In this document: positions 46,600 through 56,645 of the stretch, piece by piece
Numbering within the stretch: the first letter of the stretch is position 1
Layout of the letters: each line of letters starts with the position of its first letter
Source of the DNA: Solen grandis
Lineage: Eukaryota > Mollusca > Bivalvia > Adapedonta > Solenidae
Reading direction: 5' to 3'
Assembly: GCA_021229015.1 (NCBI GenBank)
Contig: CM037792.1
Span: forward strand, 37,908,544 to 37,972,543
Length of the DNA stretch: 64,000 nt
Position numbers and translations under genes: made by a program
The notes under the pieces: generated by a model
The model's database searches: none
The model's input: the letters and a program-made list of their open reading frames with translations, nothing else
Told to the model about the DNA's origin: nothing

Positions 46600-46870
46600 A
46601 GTCTTGTTGGTCAAGTACCTAGAGTATTCTTCCACAAACCCAGGTGTTGTAGGTTCATGCATAGCCATGACATACCATAGTCCTTAAAAATGGAACTGGT
46701 TTAACATCATTATTTGAGATTCAGGATAATTTGATGAGTGATGGTAAACAGGTAATGTCACTTGTTTGTTGGGTGTAATATTACATGAGGCATATCACAA
46801 TATCTGACTTATGTACATATAGTGCTTAAAATTACTGAAATACTGTTGATGGGTCTTTTAATTACTAGGA
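46600..46870 (+). mobile_element. SINE family A, strongly diverged
   Basis: ttggtcaagtacctagagta, gttgtaggttcatgcatagc (B-box relic), ggataatttgatgagtgatg, attactgaaatactgttgat, gggtcttttaatt. Confidence 0.5.
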
Positions 46871-46975
46871 AGAATTTTTTCATTGCAGTGTTTTCATTTT
46901 CCCACCTAGAAACAATTTAGTTATAATTGCATTTGTAGGATAATTAAAAAATGTTATAACAAGGTGAATTAACCT

Positions 46976-47181
46976 TTAAGGTAGTCCAGCCATCATTAAT
47001 TTATAATCATGATCTGTCAAATGCTTAAAGAGACCTCATTTCAGATGCAAGCATCGATTGACATGGAGTAATAGGCTCTTTTGCTTTAAGTCTATAAAGG
47101 CTTGCATTTACTATAAAATTCCCACTATCATTTTAAAGACTTTGATCACAACTCAATGATGGATGGTATGCAAGTTTATCC
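46976..47181. mobile_element. Relative of the 24-bp-TIR TTAA MITE
   Basis: ttaaggtagtccagccatca at the left and aactcaatgatggatggtat at the right correspond to the termini of 7373-7579. The interior (gcttaaagagacctcatttc, tctataaaggcttgcattta) matches its reverse complement. Right TTAA lost. Confidence 0.6.
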
Positions 47182-47199
47182 CTTAAAAGTTGGGTACCA

Positions 47200-48860
47200 A
47201 ATATTTAAATTTGATTCTTGTATTTAGTCTTCTAGATATAAAGAACTGTTAGCAAAGTACCAGGAAATTTATGATAACGCAGGACATTTTATCATGTCAC
47301 TTATCTAATGGCCTGATACACAGAGAGGCAGAGTAATATGGTTTTAACATGCTGACAAAAGTCCACTTCAGAAAAAATTGCTAGAATTTTCCTGACTGAG
47401 TTTTCTACAGTCTCTTAATGACAGATCAGCCTTTGATTGAATGAAATAGATACCTATAAATTTTTACTGCTGCTCACATGGTTATATATGGGTGATTGGT
47501 TATGAATTAAAATTTTTTTGCTGGCCGGTTTACTAAAAATATAATTAAGTCACTACACTGTATTCATGTGAGGATGATGCTGTTGTTGCCATAAGACAGG
47601 TTTCAAGTGATACCAGCACTTTAAATAAACAAAAACAATTATTTAAAATTCATTTTGCACATCAAATGGAATTATGTGATAGTTTTAATACCTGTCCAGA
47701 CTCTATGTGTGTTTCTTCTTTTAAATTCCTCTTCAGATAGGAATCACTGAAGTCCATGAAAAGTTACATATATATAAATTACATTTCAAAAAGCATAGCA
47801 CAGGCCTTGATATCTGTCATTTACATTTATTCCAAATTTCATGTAGTTTATTTATTAAAATTTAAATATTGTTACACTTTATTCCCATATTAGAATTCCA
47901 CATTGAGCAACTGCATCTAAGATACAGTTTTCAACAGATATTCTTACACATTTTGTTTTTCAGGGGCAAGTGATTGTTCATTTGGCTGAAAAATGGAATG
48001 GAAGATGTAATTTGCTTAAAATTGCTTGCATTGTATGCCTCAGGTTCTTTTAGTTTTACAATTGTTCACTGAGTTTGGGCTATTGCTATATCTGATTTAA
48101 AATGTTATAGTACACACAGTTTCAAATAAATGCTTAAAATGGTATAGCCAAGCTAATTGTGCCAGATAAAATGGTGAATTGATTATTCATGATATCATCT
48201 TGTTGTTGCCTACTATCTTTAGAAATTAACATGAATTTAACCCCAACCTTGTTTACATATCAGTTAATTTACAATTTAAAAACTTTACTATTGAATGTGA
48301 CTTAAAAAAGGATCTTGATAGTTCAGTAGTAGAAGCAAATCCAGGTGGAATTTTTTAGGTTAATTCTTGGATTTATGAATAAACACAATGATCAGGATGT
48401 AAACACGTTAAGTCAGCTGCATGACACCAACTTGAAAGTAGATAATAATTTCTACATTTTAATGGAGATTTCTTATGAATCATTTTATGACTTATATCTT
48501 ACAAATAGATATTGGAGATATATAGATATTGATCTCTCTCATACCTCACTTGATTTGTAATAAACTATTATGGATTAAGGAATAGAAGTCCTGTTTTTCA
48601 AGGGTTTCTCTAAGTCTCCATGACTTCTTCAATATACATGTCTCTAATTTTTGTATTGGTACAGTTATGTACAACTCACAAACTTGTTACATTGAAGTTT
48701 AAGTGAGCCTGATGCTCTCTTTTGATTGTCCTATTTTACTTAAAGGAACAATGAATACCCAGTTTACATGTAAAGAGGGTCAGTGATAGTTTTCTAACTT
48801 GTGGATTACAAATTTTGAAAAGGAAAAAGATACATTTTAAAATAGGTTCTGAGGGAGGCA
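47200..48860. other. No gene recognised
   Basis: Apart from the duplication landmarks noted separately, no motif-bearing open frame or splice-bounded exon was found. Confidence 0.3.
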
Positions 48861-48871
48861 GATGGGCATGC

Positions 48872-49330
48872 TTTTTATTCCCCTCACAAACTTAGTTTGT
48901 GGGGAAGGGGTATATAGGAGTCACTGTGTGGGTCGGTCGGTAGCTTTTTTATGCCCCCACTTGAAAAATGGGCAGCATATAGCATTTCTGTTGTCTGTAC
49001 ATCCATCCGTATGTACGACCAAAACTTTTCCAACCATTAACTGGAGAACTGCAGGGCTGTTTGTGAAACCTGGAAGGGACATTAGCCATGACCAGCAGAT
49101 GAACCCTATTGATTTTAAGGTCACTAAGTCAAGGTAATCGTGTACATTAATGTAAAAACCTTGTTCCATCATTAACTTGAGAACTGCAGGGCATGGGTTT
49201 GTGAAACCTGGTAGGGACATTGGCCATGACCAGCAGATGAACCCTATTGATTTTGAGGTCACTAGGTTAAAGGTCAAGGTCACTGTGTACATTTATAGTG
49301 TGAAATTCTTGTCCAATCATAAACTGGAGG
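48872..49330 (+). mobile_element. Hairpin-headed tandem element, family D, with a double head
   Basis: First head: tttttattcccctcacaaac, with the stem cctcacaaac/gtttgtgggg; it stops after cactgtgtgggtcggtcggt. A second, different head tttttatgcccccacttgaa follows at 48945 with the cgtatgtacgacc phrase and two ~165-bp units (ccattaactggagaactgca, gaccagcagatgaaccctat, aggtcactaggtt). This looks like one element inserted into the start of another. No tail was found before the gap. Confidence 0.6.
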
Positions 49331-50000
49331 TTTACATTGAGATGTAGTTGCATGTGTATCTGCACTTTCATTTTATTGTATTCAAATATTTTAATAATGT
49401 ATGGTCAATTCAAATTTCGATCTATTTTTATCAGATGTCTTCAAATACACATAAAGGTTTGGTTACTATGTACTAGAAACATGAAATTACAAGTTTAATT
49501 ATGACAGATATTTGAATAATAGGTGTAGAGTTATGGCCCTTGAAAACCGGAAAATTGAAGAAAAAAATCAATGTTCAAACTCAAGCATACTCATTTGTTC
49601 TTTCTTGGCTGCTATCGGCCCAGCTGACAAGGAATTATGGCCCTTGAATTTACTCTCTAACATTTATGAAGACTTTTTTTTTAAACACGCACTGATCAGA
49701 AAGTTATAGGTGGTTAATCATTTATCTTTAAACAGTTTCAATATGTATAATGTACAGGTTTTATAATTCATCCCTCATATTTTTTGATCGCATGCAGCCT
49801 TTCAGCGCGCTCAGCGCTTTGATTTTATTTTGAGATATGAATATGTCACATATGAATTTACATAAACGTATCATATATAGACAATCATTCACAAAATGCA
49901 CTGTATTTGACCAATTACCCTGTCAGACAGCTCCGAGAGAAGCTGCCTGTTCAGGGTATCCTATCGCAAGCAATCTTTCAGCGCGCTCAGCGCTTTGATT
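49331..50000. other. Repeat-edge sequence leading into the gap
   Basis: Contains two copies of ctttcagcgcgctcagcgct (+ ttgatt), at ~49799 and ~49977, the second directly abutting the Ns. No gene. Confidence 0.5.
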
Positions 50001-50100
50001 NNNNNNNNNNNNNNNNNNNNNNNNNNNNNNNNNNNNNNNNNNNNNNNNNNNNNNNNNNNNNNNNNNNNNNNNNNNNNNNNNNNNNNNNNNNNNNNNNNNN
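50001..50100. other. Assembly gap (100 N)
   Basis: Exactly 100 unknown bases, a conventional placeholder length. The left flank is a repeated sequence also present 178 bases upstream, and the right flank is a tRNA-like repeat, so the join may not reflect true adjacency. Confidence 1.
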
Positions 50101-50180
50101 GTATGGCGCATCATAGGATCGAATTCACGACCTATTACAGGTCGGACGCACTTACCATACGGCCACCAGGATCAGTCAAA
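50101..50180 (-). mobile_element. tRNA-like SINE head
   Basis: On the minus strand: ggtggccgtatggtaagtgc (A-box-like), a perfect gacct/aggtc stem, then gtgaattcgatcctatgatg (B-box-like). It is cut by the gap on its 3' side. The acceptor stem cannot be formed, so this is a SINE or tRNA pseudogene. Confidence 0.5.
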
Positions 50181-50357
50181 GGTATGTAGAAACTCAATTT
50201 CATGAATCTATATACATTATACGAAGATTTTAGTCAATAACCAGTAAGTTTTAGTCTATGAATATAATTTCTAAAACTCGATCATAAATTTTACAATTGT
50301 ATGATCCAGATTTTACCCAGTCGAGAAGTAGAAAATTATGTTTATTATCTCACGCAC

Positions 50358-50495
50358 CTGTCGGAGATTTCAACCATGGTTGCGTCATCACCCATTCCCG
50401 TAATGTCTGAACAGCGCCATCTATGTTTTTCTCGTCTTCTTTCAACTCCTCTTTAGCCTTCTTCTTTGTCGCGTCATCAAGTGTACATACGTATT
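50358..50495 (-). CDS. CRAL-TRIO lipid-transfer protein, exon 2 (N-terminal helical domain)
   Basis: A 138-base exon with acceptor aacatcacag and donor ccgacag|gtgcgtg, entering and leaving in phase 1. It encodes (E)YVCTLDDATKKKAKEEL, then KEDEKNIDGAVQTLREWVM and TQPWLKSPT, with the next codon begun by G (Asp expected). The K-A-x-x-E-L ... L-R-E-W/x ... L-x-x-x-x-D layout is that of the CRAL-TRIO N-terminal helical domain in alpha-tocopherol-transfer proteins and clavesins. These bind a hydrophobic ligand (tocopherol, retinoid or phosphoinositide) in the cytosol and move it between membranes. The lipid-binding SEC14-type domain is not in the window: the gene should continue to lower coordinates, into or across the gap. 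Which family member it is cannot be told from 55 residues. Confidence 0.7.
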
Positions 50496-50604
50496 CTGTG
50501 ATGTTAAGAAAAACTATCACATTAAAATAATATTCATAGAAAAGTTACTTTAATAATAACGTGATACATTTAGTTTATTCTTTGGTTCTAGAAACTACAC
50601 GTAC

Positions 50605-50632
50605 CCGGAACACTGAACTTGTATAATAGCAT
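50605..50632 (-). CDS. CRAL-TRIO lipid-transfer protein, first coding exon
   Basis: ATG at 50632 (minus strand) begins nine codons, MLLYKFSVP, plus one base, ending at the strong donor ccgg|gtacgtg used after the first G (exon ...gttccgg, 50605). With the one-base phase this joins exon 2 as ...FSVP-E-YVCTL, the way mollusc and insect CRAL-TRIO proteins commonly begin. The exon extends 5' to 50657, where tgtttcag precedes it, so an upstream untranslated exon is likely. The intron is 50496-50604, 109 bp, GT..AG. A second ATG at 50654 is in the wrong frame and would hit a stop in exon 2. Confidence 0.6.
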
Positions 50633-50819
50633 CGTGAACCTCCAAGTCGGACATATTCTGAAACAACTCGATGCTTAAAAAGTCAACAACAATACTGTAT
50701 TTTACAGTCTAGCTGCTTGTTTGCATTTGTTTTTCTTTTTTTACATATTAACACACACTTTCGTAGTTCTGCGTAATAAGAAAAAAAATGCTCTCTTTGA
50801 TTAATTGTCAGTATATCAT

Positions 50820-50911
50820 TTTTGTTTGTTTGTTTGTTTGTTTGTTTAACGCCCCACAGTGTTACAGTCATTTTGAGACGATACCTTCTTGAGACAGATA
50901 TAGTGACAATA
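50820..50911 (-). mobile_element. SINE family A, 3' fragment
   Basis: (gttt)n, then aacgccccacagtgttacag, tcattttgagacgatacctt and cttgagacagatatagtg: the reverse complement of the family's 3' end. It forms the distal part of the open frame at 50868-51080. Confidence 0.65.
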
Positions 50912-51080
50912 GCCTTTTCCTAACCATATTCTCTTTCTTGGCAGTGTCAATGACAACGGGATTTATTGACGCTTCTAACAATTCAACTATTGACTCCTTT
51001 TCCGATATCAAGTTAGTCACCAACTTGACTTGCTTGGTCTTACGACTGGCCTTGATGTTAACAAACTGCATTGGCGGCAC
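50868..51080 (-). other. Unrecognised 70-codon open frame
   Basis: Starts MPPMQFVNIKASRKTKQV and has a plausible protein composition up to about residue 57, but its last ~14 codons come from the SINE fragment. A donor-like gaag|gtatcg sits inside the SINE part. No family match. It lies upstream of the CRAL-TRIO start on the same strand and might be an exon of a neighbouring gene or chance. Confidence 0.15.
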
Positions 51081-51780
51081 ACACTTATTTGAACTTTAAG
51101 AGTTTTGGTAAGTTATATCATCACACATGTATTCTGGGTTACATGAATTTCTTGATGCGCCACTTATCGGTCTAGATATCATATATGCCTTCGGCCTCTG
51201 TCCTTTCAGTAGGAGTAGAAGTCTGTAGCTTGTCCTCTGACACAGCCTCTCTTGAGCATCCCCGACATTATGGCCAATTACAGACGGAATAAAGCAAATA
51301 ATTCATGTATATTTATGAACCAGTCTTTTGAGAATTCCCTTTAACAATAATGACAAATGTTTGCAAGTATGCAGTGTGAGATCAAATGTAAACTTAAGGC
51401 AAATTAGTGTGAACGGGTGCATTAAGTTATGCATAGAATTTATAAAGGAAATAAAACTTCACATTTTTTTATCTAGAAATCGTTTATATCTCTAGTGTTT
51501 TTCTCATTGTGTCTCACATTTATGCTTATGATTTTACCCCTTAAGATTTCACATTCTAAATGATTTAAAAGTATGCCTTTCTGAGGTTTACAATCAAGAT
51601 CATGTAAACTTACTGTGCATATCTATGGTCATAAAAGGGCAATATCTATTTCAATCCTGGGGTGGAATCAAGCGGGGCATTCAGCGAGGAGAAGGGTACA
51701 TTTCTCAGCGCACGCATCTTGAGTGAAGCTTTGCAGCTCGAGCATGCTGAGAAAACATTGGCAAGAAATTCAGATATTAT
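51081..51780. other. No supported gene
   Basis: A minus-strand frame at 51172-51267 ends EAVSEDKLQTSTPTERTEAE and GIYDI-stop, which looks like a tail, but no acceptor precedes it. Otherwise nothing recognised. Confidence 0.3.
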
Positions 51781-52075
51781 AATTCATGTGAGTAAAATAT
51801 CATAATTTATGTGAGTAAAATATCATAATTTATGTGAGTAAAAAAATATAATTCATGTGAGTAAAATATCATAATTTATGTGAGTAAAAAAATATAATTC
51901 ATGTGAGTAAAATATCATAATTTATGTGAGTAAAATATCATAATTTATGTGAGTAAAAAAATATAATTCATGTGAGTAAAATATCATAATTTATGTGAGT
52001 AAAAAAATATAATTCATGTGAGTTAAATGCCATAATCATGTGCGTAAAATGCGATAATTCATGTGAGTAAAAAGT
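51780..52075 (+). repeat. ~22-bp minisatellite
   Basis: About thirteen copies of ataattcatgtgagtaaaat (with atc or aaa filler), alternating in higher-order pairs. Each copy carries tgtgagta, a splice-donor-like word. Confidence 0.95.
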
Positions 52076-52419
52076 AAAATTGGGAAAAATTTTCCAAATT
52101 TGATATTATTTTATTCATGTGAGTTAAATATCATAGAATATCATATGACCAACATATGTCACAAATGTGTCTTACTATCACAAAAGGTTTTCCCTGACCT
52201 GTTGAATTTAATTTATCTGACAAAACCAGGTTATAACAGCAGGCAATGTTTGTGTGTAAGCTTTATTGTATTCAGATTACAGGTTCATCATTTAATTGAT
52301 TCTATATGTGCAGCCATTCTTTTCCATCTGTTAATTTGAAAATAGTTTAGTTTTCATAAACGGGAATACAGTGTAGCATGATTTGTTTTAGCATATTTGA
52401 ATACAGATTGTAAGTTGTT

Positions 52420-52745
52420 GTTCTGTTTGTTAATTTGTTTGGTGTGTTTAACGTCCCATCGAAAGTATTTCATTCATTTGGGAGACTATGTCGACTCAAG
52501 ACAGATAAAGTGTTGCCTCACTGCAGTATCGCGCTGTAGACGTGTGGCATGATACCACACACAGTCACATTATCCTTGCATCGAGCCAACCAGTCCTGAA
52601 ATTACCCTTATGTATGCAATACGCCAAGCAAGGGAACTATACCAGTACTTATTTTACTACTTAGGTAAGTCGCGACTGGGGATCGAACCCGCGACATCCC
52701 GATTCCGGGACGGGCGCTCTAATGACCCAGCCACCGGGGCCGGCT
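52420..52745 (-). mobile_element. tRNA-derived SINE, family A, full length
   Basis: On the minus strand: a tRNA-like head with A box ggtggctgggtcattagagc, anticodon-arm region cccgtcccggaatcggga, B box gcgggttcgatccccagt; then a body with cttgcttggcgtattgcata, ggataatgtgactgtgtgtg, ggtatcatgccacacgtcta; and a 3' end ctcccaaatgaatgaaatac, gatgggacgttaaac plus (caaa)-type tail. This is the best copy in the window and the reference for the partial copies. A polymerase III internal promoter would be expected from the boxes. Confidence 0.85.
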
Positions 52746-53040
52746 TAAAATATTGTCGCAGCGACGGTTAACTCAATCAATCAATCATCATTAAACAAAC
52801 AAGATAGATATTCCTTGATCAAACTTAATGCAAATCACAGCCCTTAATGGACTGAGAAATAAGTTTTGTATGCAACATATTATCATGCTTATAGATCTAC
52901 CTCAGCAATCAGCAGTGGGATTGACTTGAATTCTAGGACATTAGTCCATCAAGTCAAATACTAGTAACACTTTGCTTGCAATTTATAGTCCCTTTTGAAG
53001 TAAGAAATTTATGTTAAAGGCTTTGAATGCATCTAAACTT
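52746..53040. other. SINE 3' scrap, otherwise unassigned
   Basis: The first ~45 bases (attgtcgcagcgacggttaa, then (tcaa)n) are the 3' end of the SINE family at 14133-14388. The rest is reminiscent of family-B tandem units (atgcttatagatctacctca, gggattgacttgaat). Confidence 0.45.
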
Positions 53041-53700
53041 TATTCAACTGGACAACCCTAGCTATTTTTGCACCCCATTTTCCTACATGACTAAGATGTA
53101 ATGATTATCAAATTCATATGACGTCATATGACGCCAAATTTGACGTCAGGTAAAACGTTTGTAGGCGCTCTGCAGAATTTATTTGTAAATAGATGTAATT
53201 TTCACGGAAGGTATAAGTTACACTTTAGTTGGGCATCCTTACTTTCGTTTTCCAAATGCAGAAAAGAAACTGTGGTGAAACCAAGTTTCGATAATATGAC
53301 CTCAAAATTAATTTAAGTATTACAGAGCCCCTGATAGGAAAGAAAGCTGAAATTTGCACATATTGTAATTTTAAAAGTTTTCATTTCTCGTGCAGTAAAT
53401 TCGGTGTGATGCCAATGGTCCAGAATGATGAAAATTTTATGGCATATATTTTAGATGCTGAATTTTTAAGTGCAATGATATTCATTTTCATATGACGTCA
53501 GAGCTTACGTCATGTCAAATTAATGTGCGTTCTGCAGACATTATAAATGGATGAATTTTGCTAAAATTTTCACAGTATGTAAAGGTTACACTCTAGATTC
53601 CTAATGTCTTCTTCGTATTCTGTATAAACTATTTTCAGTTTGTTCAAGTTTTAAACGGGTTGCAGAAAGTCCTATCGTTTTCCGTGCAAACAAAATCTAG
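53041..53700 (+). repeat. Diverged ~375-bp tandem repeat rich in gacgtca
   Basis: Two units: catatgacgtcatatgacgc ... gctctgcagaatttatttgt ... gtataagttacactttag (53115-53230) and catatgacgtcagagcttac ... ttctgcagacattataaatg ... gtaaaggttacactctag (53490-53600). Related material is at 21240-21330, 55320-55460 and 58800-58950. Confidence 0.6.
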
Positions 53701-53894
53701 TTCCTTATTTTTATTCTACTTTTGAGATTCAAATTAAAGTAGGTTGCCGATGAGCAAGCAGCTTGATATATTAACAGTAAGCACAGTGACTTTGGCGCTT
53801 TTAATAGCAGCATTTTTTTCGTCACGTCACATCAGGGTTGAGAAAAACTCCCGATGTTTTTACACGCTCTACAACCGTCATATCTGAGCGGAAT

Positions 53895-53926
53895 AGCTCA
53901 ACTCAACTCAACTCAACTCAACTCAA
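53895..53926. repeat. (aactc)n microsatellite
   Basis: Six perfect tandem aactc pentamers. Confidence 0.95.
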
Positions 53927-54548
53927 TATAGCATGATATTGATATGCCCTAGCATTTAAGTCATACAGATGAAGTAAATATGAACTTGTTACCTTGTAAA
54001 GGGATTTGTCTTTATCTCATGTTTCGCATGCAAGTGCATATTGTAAGATGCAGGATGTGCAGCCCACAATGTTAAAATTATATGGTCTAGTACATCGTGA
54101 CATAATACAACAGCTTTATTTATCATTTGTGTTCTATAAAAAAATTCTCGGTAACTTCCAATCTGTGTTAACACAAGGAATCTGCTATGTAATCTCGGCT
54201 GACCATTTGTGTGTATTTTTCCTCTCATTGCTCCACTTGTTATCTTTGCAAATGTAATGATCCATCCTTGTATTGTTGTTGAATACATTTATCCTCTATT
54301 TTTGTCCAGTTCTAGTTTAATTGTTTAAATGATGCATTGTGGGATTATTTGCTTATTAACCTGTTTCTAGTGTAAACTTTAGTGAAGATTTAAAGATGTT
54401 TAAACTTGCGTTGAGTTCAAGAAATATTATTAGGGTACGATAGAGTTTAATTTACGTCTAAATAGTCATATCCTAATGTTAATTGTATTCCGACATTGTT
54501 TTTATTTTAGAACTCTTTCTGAGTATTTTGTGGACGGTTGTGATTTTT

Positions 54549-54650
54549 CGTCCATAATTTTAGGACGCCCGTCCTATATTTCGGTCACCGTCACATATTT
54601 TGGTCACCCGTCCAATATGTTAGACGTTTCGTCCATATTCTGGTCACACC
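54549..54650 (+). promoter_or_regulatory. Five ~20-bp-spaced upstream motif copies
   Basis: cgtcc/cgtca followed by an A/T-rich hexamer and ggtcac/agacg recurs at 54549, 54570, 54589, 54609 and 54630, steps of 19-21 bases (two turns of B-DNA), ending 11 bases before a TATA box. It reads as a helically phased set of binding sites; the factor is unknown. Confidence 0.55.
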
Positions 54651-54661
54651 ACCCCAGCGGG

Positions 54662-54698
54662 TATATAAGGGGTTGGCGTCCCGATCTCGGGATCAGTC
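54662..54698 (+). promoter_or_regulatory. TATA box and initiator
   Basis: tatataag at 54662-54669 inside gggtatataagggg, with tcagtct at 54693, ~31 bases downstream, the usual TATA-to-start spacing and an initiator-like word. Between them is the palindrome cccgatctcggg. Confidence 0.6.
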
Positions 54699-54733
54699 TT
54701 CCGTGGAAATAATCCGGACACACACTTTGCAAC

Positions 54734-54742
54734 ATGCAACTC
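54734..54742 (+). CDS. Candidate minimal first coding exon (M-Q-L)
   Basis: About 41 bases after the predicted start site, gcaacATGCAACTC is followed by donor gtaaga at 54743. A short leader with a three-codon first coding exon is common in animal genes. The continuation is not recognised in the following 9 kb, so the product is unknown. Confidence 0.35.
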
Positions 54743-54749
54743 GTAAGAT

Positions 54750-56460
54750 TTTAATGTGGCATTTTAATATCACAAAATTCAGACTGACTGATCATTTTGC
54801 TGCCACTTAAAGTTATAAAACAACAAGATATTTCTTAACTACCATTTTACATTTACGTCGACCAATCTATAAACATATATATGTTGAATGAGGTGCACAT
54901 TTGCCGAGAAGTTAAAAGAATTTAAAATTCTCGCGTGTAACCCTACCGCAAAGAAGGTCTATATATACTTTTTAGATATAACTTAATGTGTTGATCATCA
55001 GACGCTACCATTAAAAATCATTACAACGAAACTGGAGTTGTGCTTCGTTACTCCCCTTCTAAGATAGATAAAGAGAGGGCGAGAGAGTAAATTAAAGAGC
55101 GCTGAGCGGGAGCGAAACAATATCTTTACAAAACGTATATATTACATTCTAGATGTGCCCTTCCATATACGTTTTGCAAGATTCGAAAAGACCAAGGTTC
55201 TAAAGTTAAACAAAGTTTCGAACTTTGGACCTGGGAATGAATTTAAATATAACGAAGCTTACAGATAAGCTAGAAACTTGATATTTAGTCAGAACTTGTG
55301 ACCTATCGATTTCTTTCAGCTCTATGAGATTTACGTCACATGTGGTCAAATGGCGTCATGACGCGTTAACCAACTTTTAATATAAAATCATGTATTTTTT
55401 TAGCACTGCGCGCCTTAGTTTTTGCATAAATTTTCACTGAAGGTGCAACATAGCATCTTATTGTAAAAAAATAACTTCCGTTTTCGGAAATCCGGAGAGG
55501 TCAAGGTAACATGTCTGTTATCGGGTTTTTCTTCGGCCTTAAATATTTCTATGTCTGTCTCTATTGAGACACTATGGGGAAAATTTGTAGTGCATTGAAA
55601 GACCTTTCAGATGATATTTGGATGATAAAATTATTTATTTTACGTCGATTGGGAAACAATTGACACATACAATATGACCCGATCTAACGATTCAATTTGA
55701 TTCTGAATGTTGTAAAAATCATTGATTTTTTTAAAATCAGAATTCTAACCTTGTCTTAAGTTAAACCTTTTTCCATATACAATGTACATATTTATAATTT
55801 TATTATACGAATTGCCCGAAATAGAATGCACGAGGCTGTATTTTCCCAAGGTTATATCATCAAGGTCATCGTGGCATGACAAGCTGCAACAGCCACTTGC
55901 ACAAACAGGTCGGCAGTATGTTGTTGTCTATATCGGTTTAAGATCTGTGGATTTTGATTAGCAAAACCCCGATTTAATTCATAATTTCAATTCATATAAG
56001 GGACGTTTATATCCTGTTACATACGGAGCGAGACCAATATTATTTGGGTAAGCAAGATTGATCAACAGCTGGATAATATACCTAGATTAAACACCCTGTA
56101 CCTAAAAGGGTCCCATGTGGCACCTGGACACCCGGCCTGAAAGTGTGTAACATCCAGAACGTCCTACCTACGTCCTTGTATGTCTCTCACCATAATGAAT
56201 ATAGTAAGACAACTAGTATATAGTATTATCATGTATTCTAGTAACTAGGATTACTGGTTTTCACCCACGCAATCCGTGTTTGATTGCGGCATCGAAACGA
56301 CTTCATTACACGGGCTACGTGGCCCTTTGGTGTTTTTTGAAGATAAAGTCAGAATGGGTCGAAAATATTTCAAGACCCTCTATGGCGCAAAGTAATGGTC
56401 ATTGTAATACTTGTTCCCTAAAGACGTATGAGACAAACATCTCCCTATGTTAGTAATAAA
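54750..56460. other. No gene recognised
   Basis: Would be first-intron sequence if the promoter at 54662 is real. It includes a trace of the gacgtca repeat (55320-55460) and an agcgctgagcg phrase (~55098) shared with 49799 and 49977 in inverted form. Confidence 0.35.
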
Positions 56461-56489
56461 ACATGCATGTTAGGTTTTACGTACCAACG

Positions 56490-56645
56490 ACAGTATTGCA
56501 ATCATTTGGTGATTTTGTCTCCATTGAGACAGGAAATGTAGTGGCTCACTGCGATATCATGCATGTGACATATACATGTAACAACATACCACACAGTCAT
56601 AATATCCTGACACCGGGCCAACCAGTTCTTGGAATACGCTGTATT
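56490..56645 (-). mobile_element. SINE family A fragment
   Basis: Plus-strand view: cgacagtattgcaatcattt, ctccattgagacaggaaatg, accacacagtcataatatcc, tgacaccgggccaaccagtt. Confidence 0.6.

Larger units (their letters stand above)
45040..48260 (+). repeat. Ancient segmental duplicate (left copy)
   Basis: Colinear with 61070-63780. Shared landmarks in the same order: gctatgttcttgacaaacc, cacttatctaatggc, ttaatacctgtccagact, tggaatggaagatg..atttgct, ttcactgagtttgggctatt with a following tttaaaatgtt and agtttca, and caagctaattgtgccagat. Similarity is patchy, so the duplication is old. No coding sequence recognised inside. Confidence 0.6.

Noticed and set aside
50101..50180. tRNA gene next to the gap
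   Set aside because: No acceptor stem can be formed, and the gap cuts the 3' end.
49907..50189. Open frames spanning the Ns
   Set aside because: Artefacts of translating unknown bases.
50605..50654. ATG at 50654 (minus) reading MSDLEVHDAIIQ as the CRAL-TRIO start
   Set aside because: Joining at the strong donor puts exon 2 out of frame with an early stop, while the ATG at 50632 gives the conserved frame.
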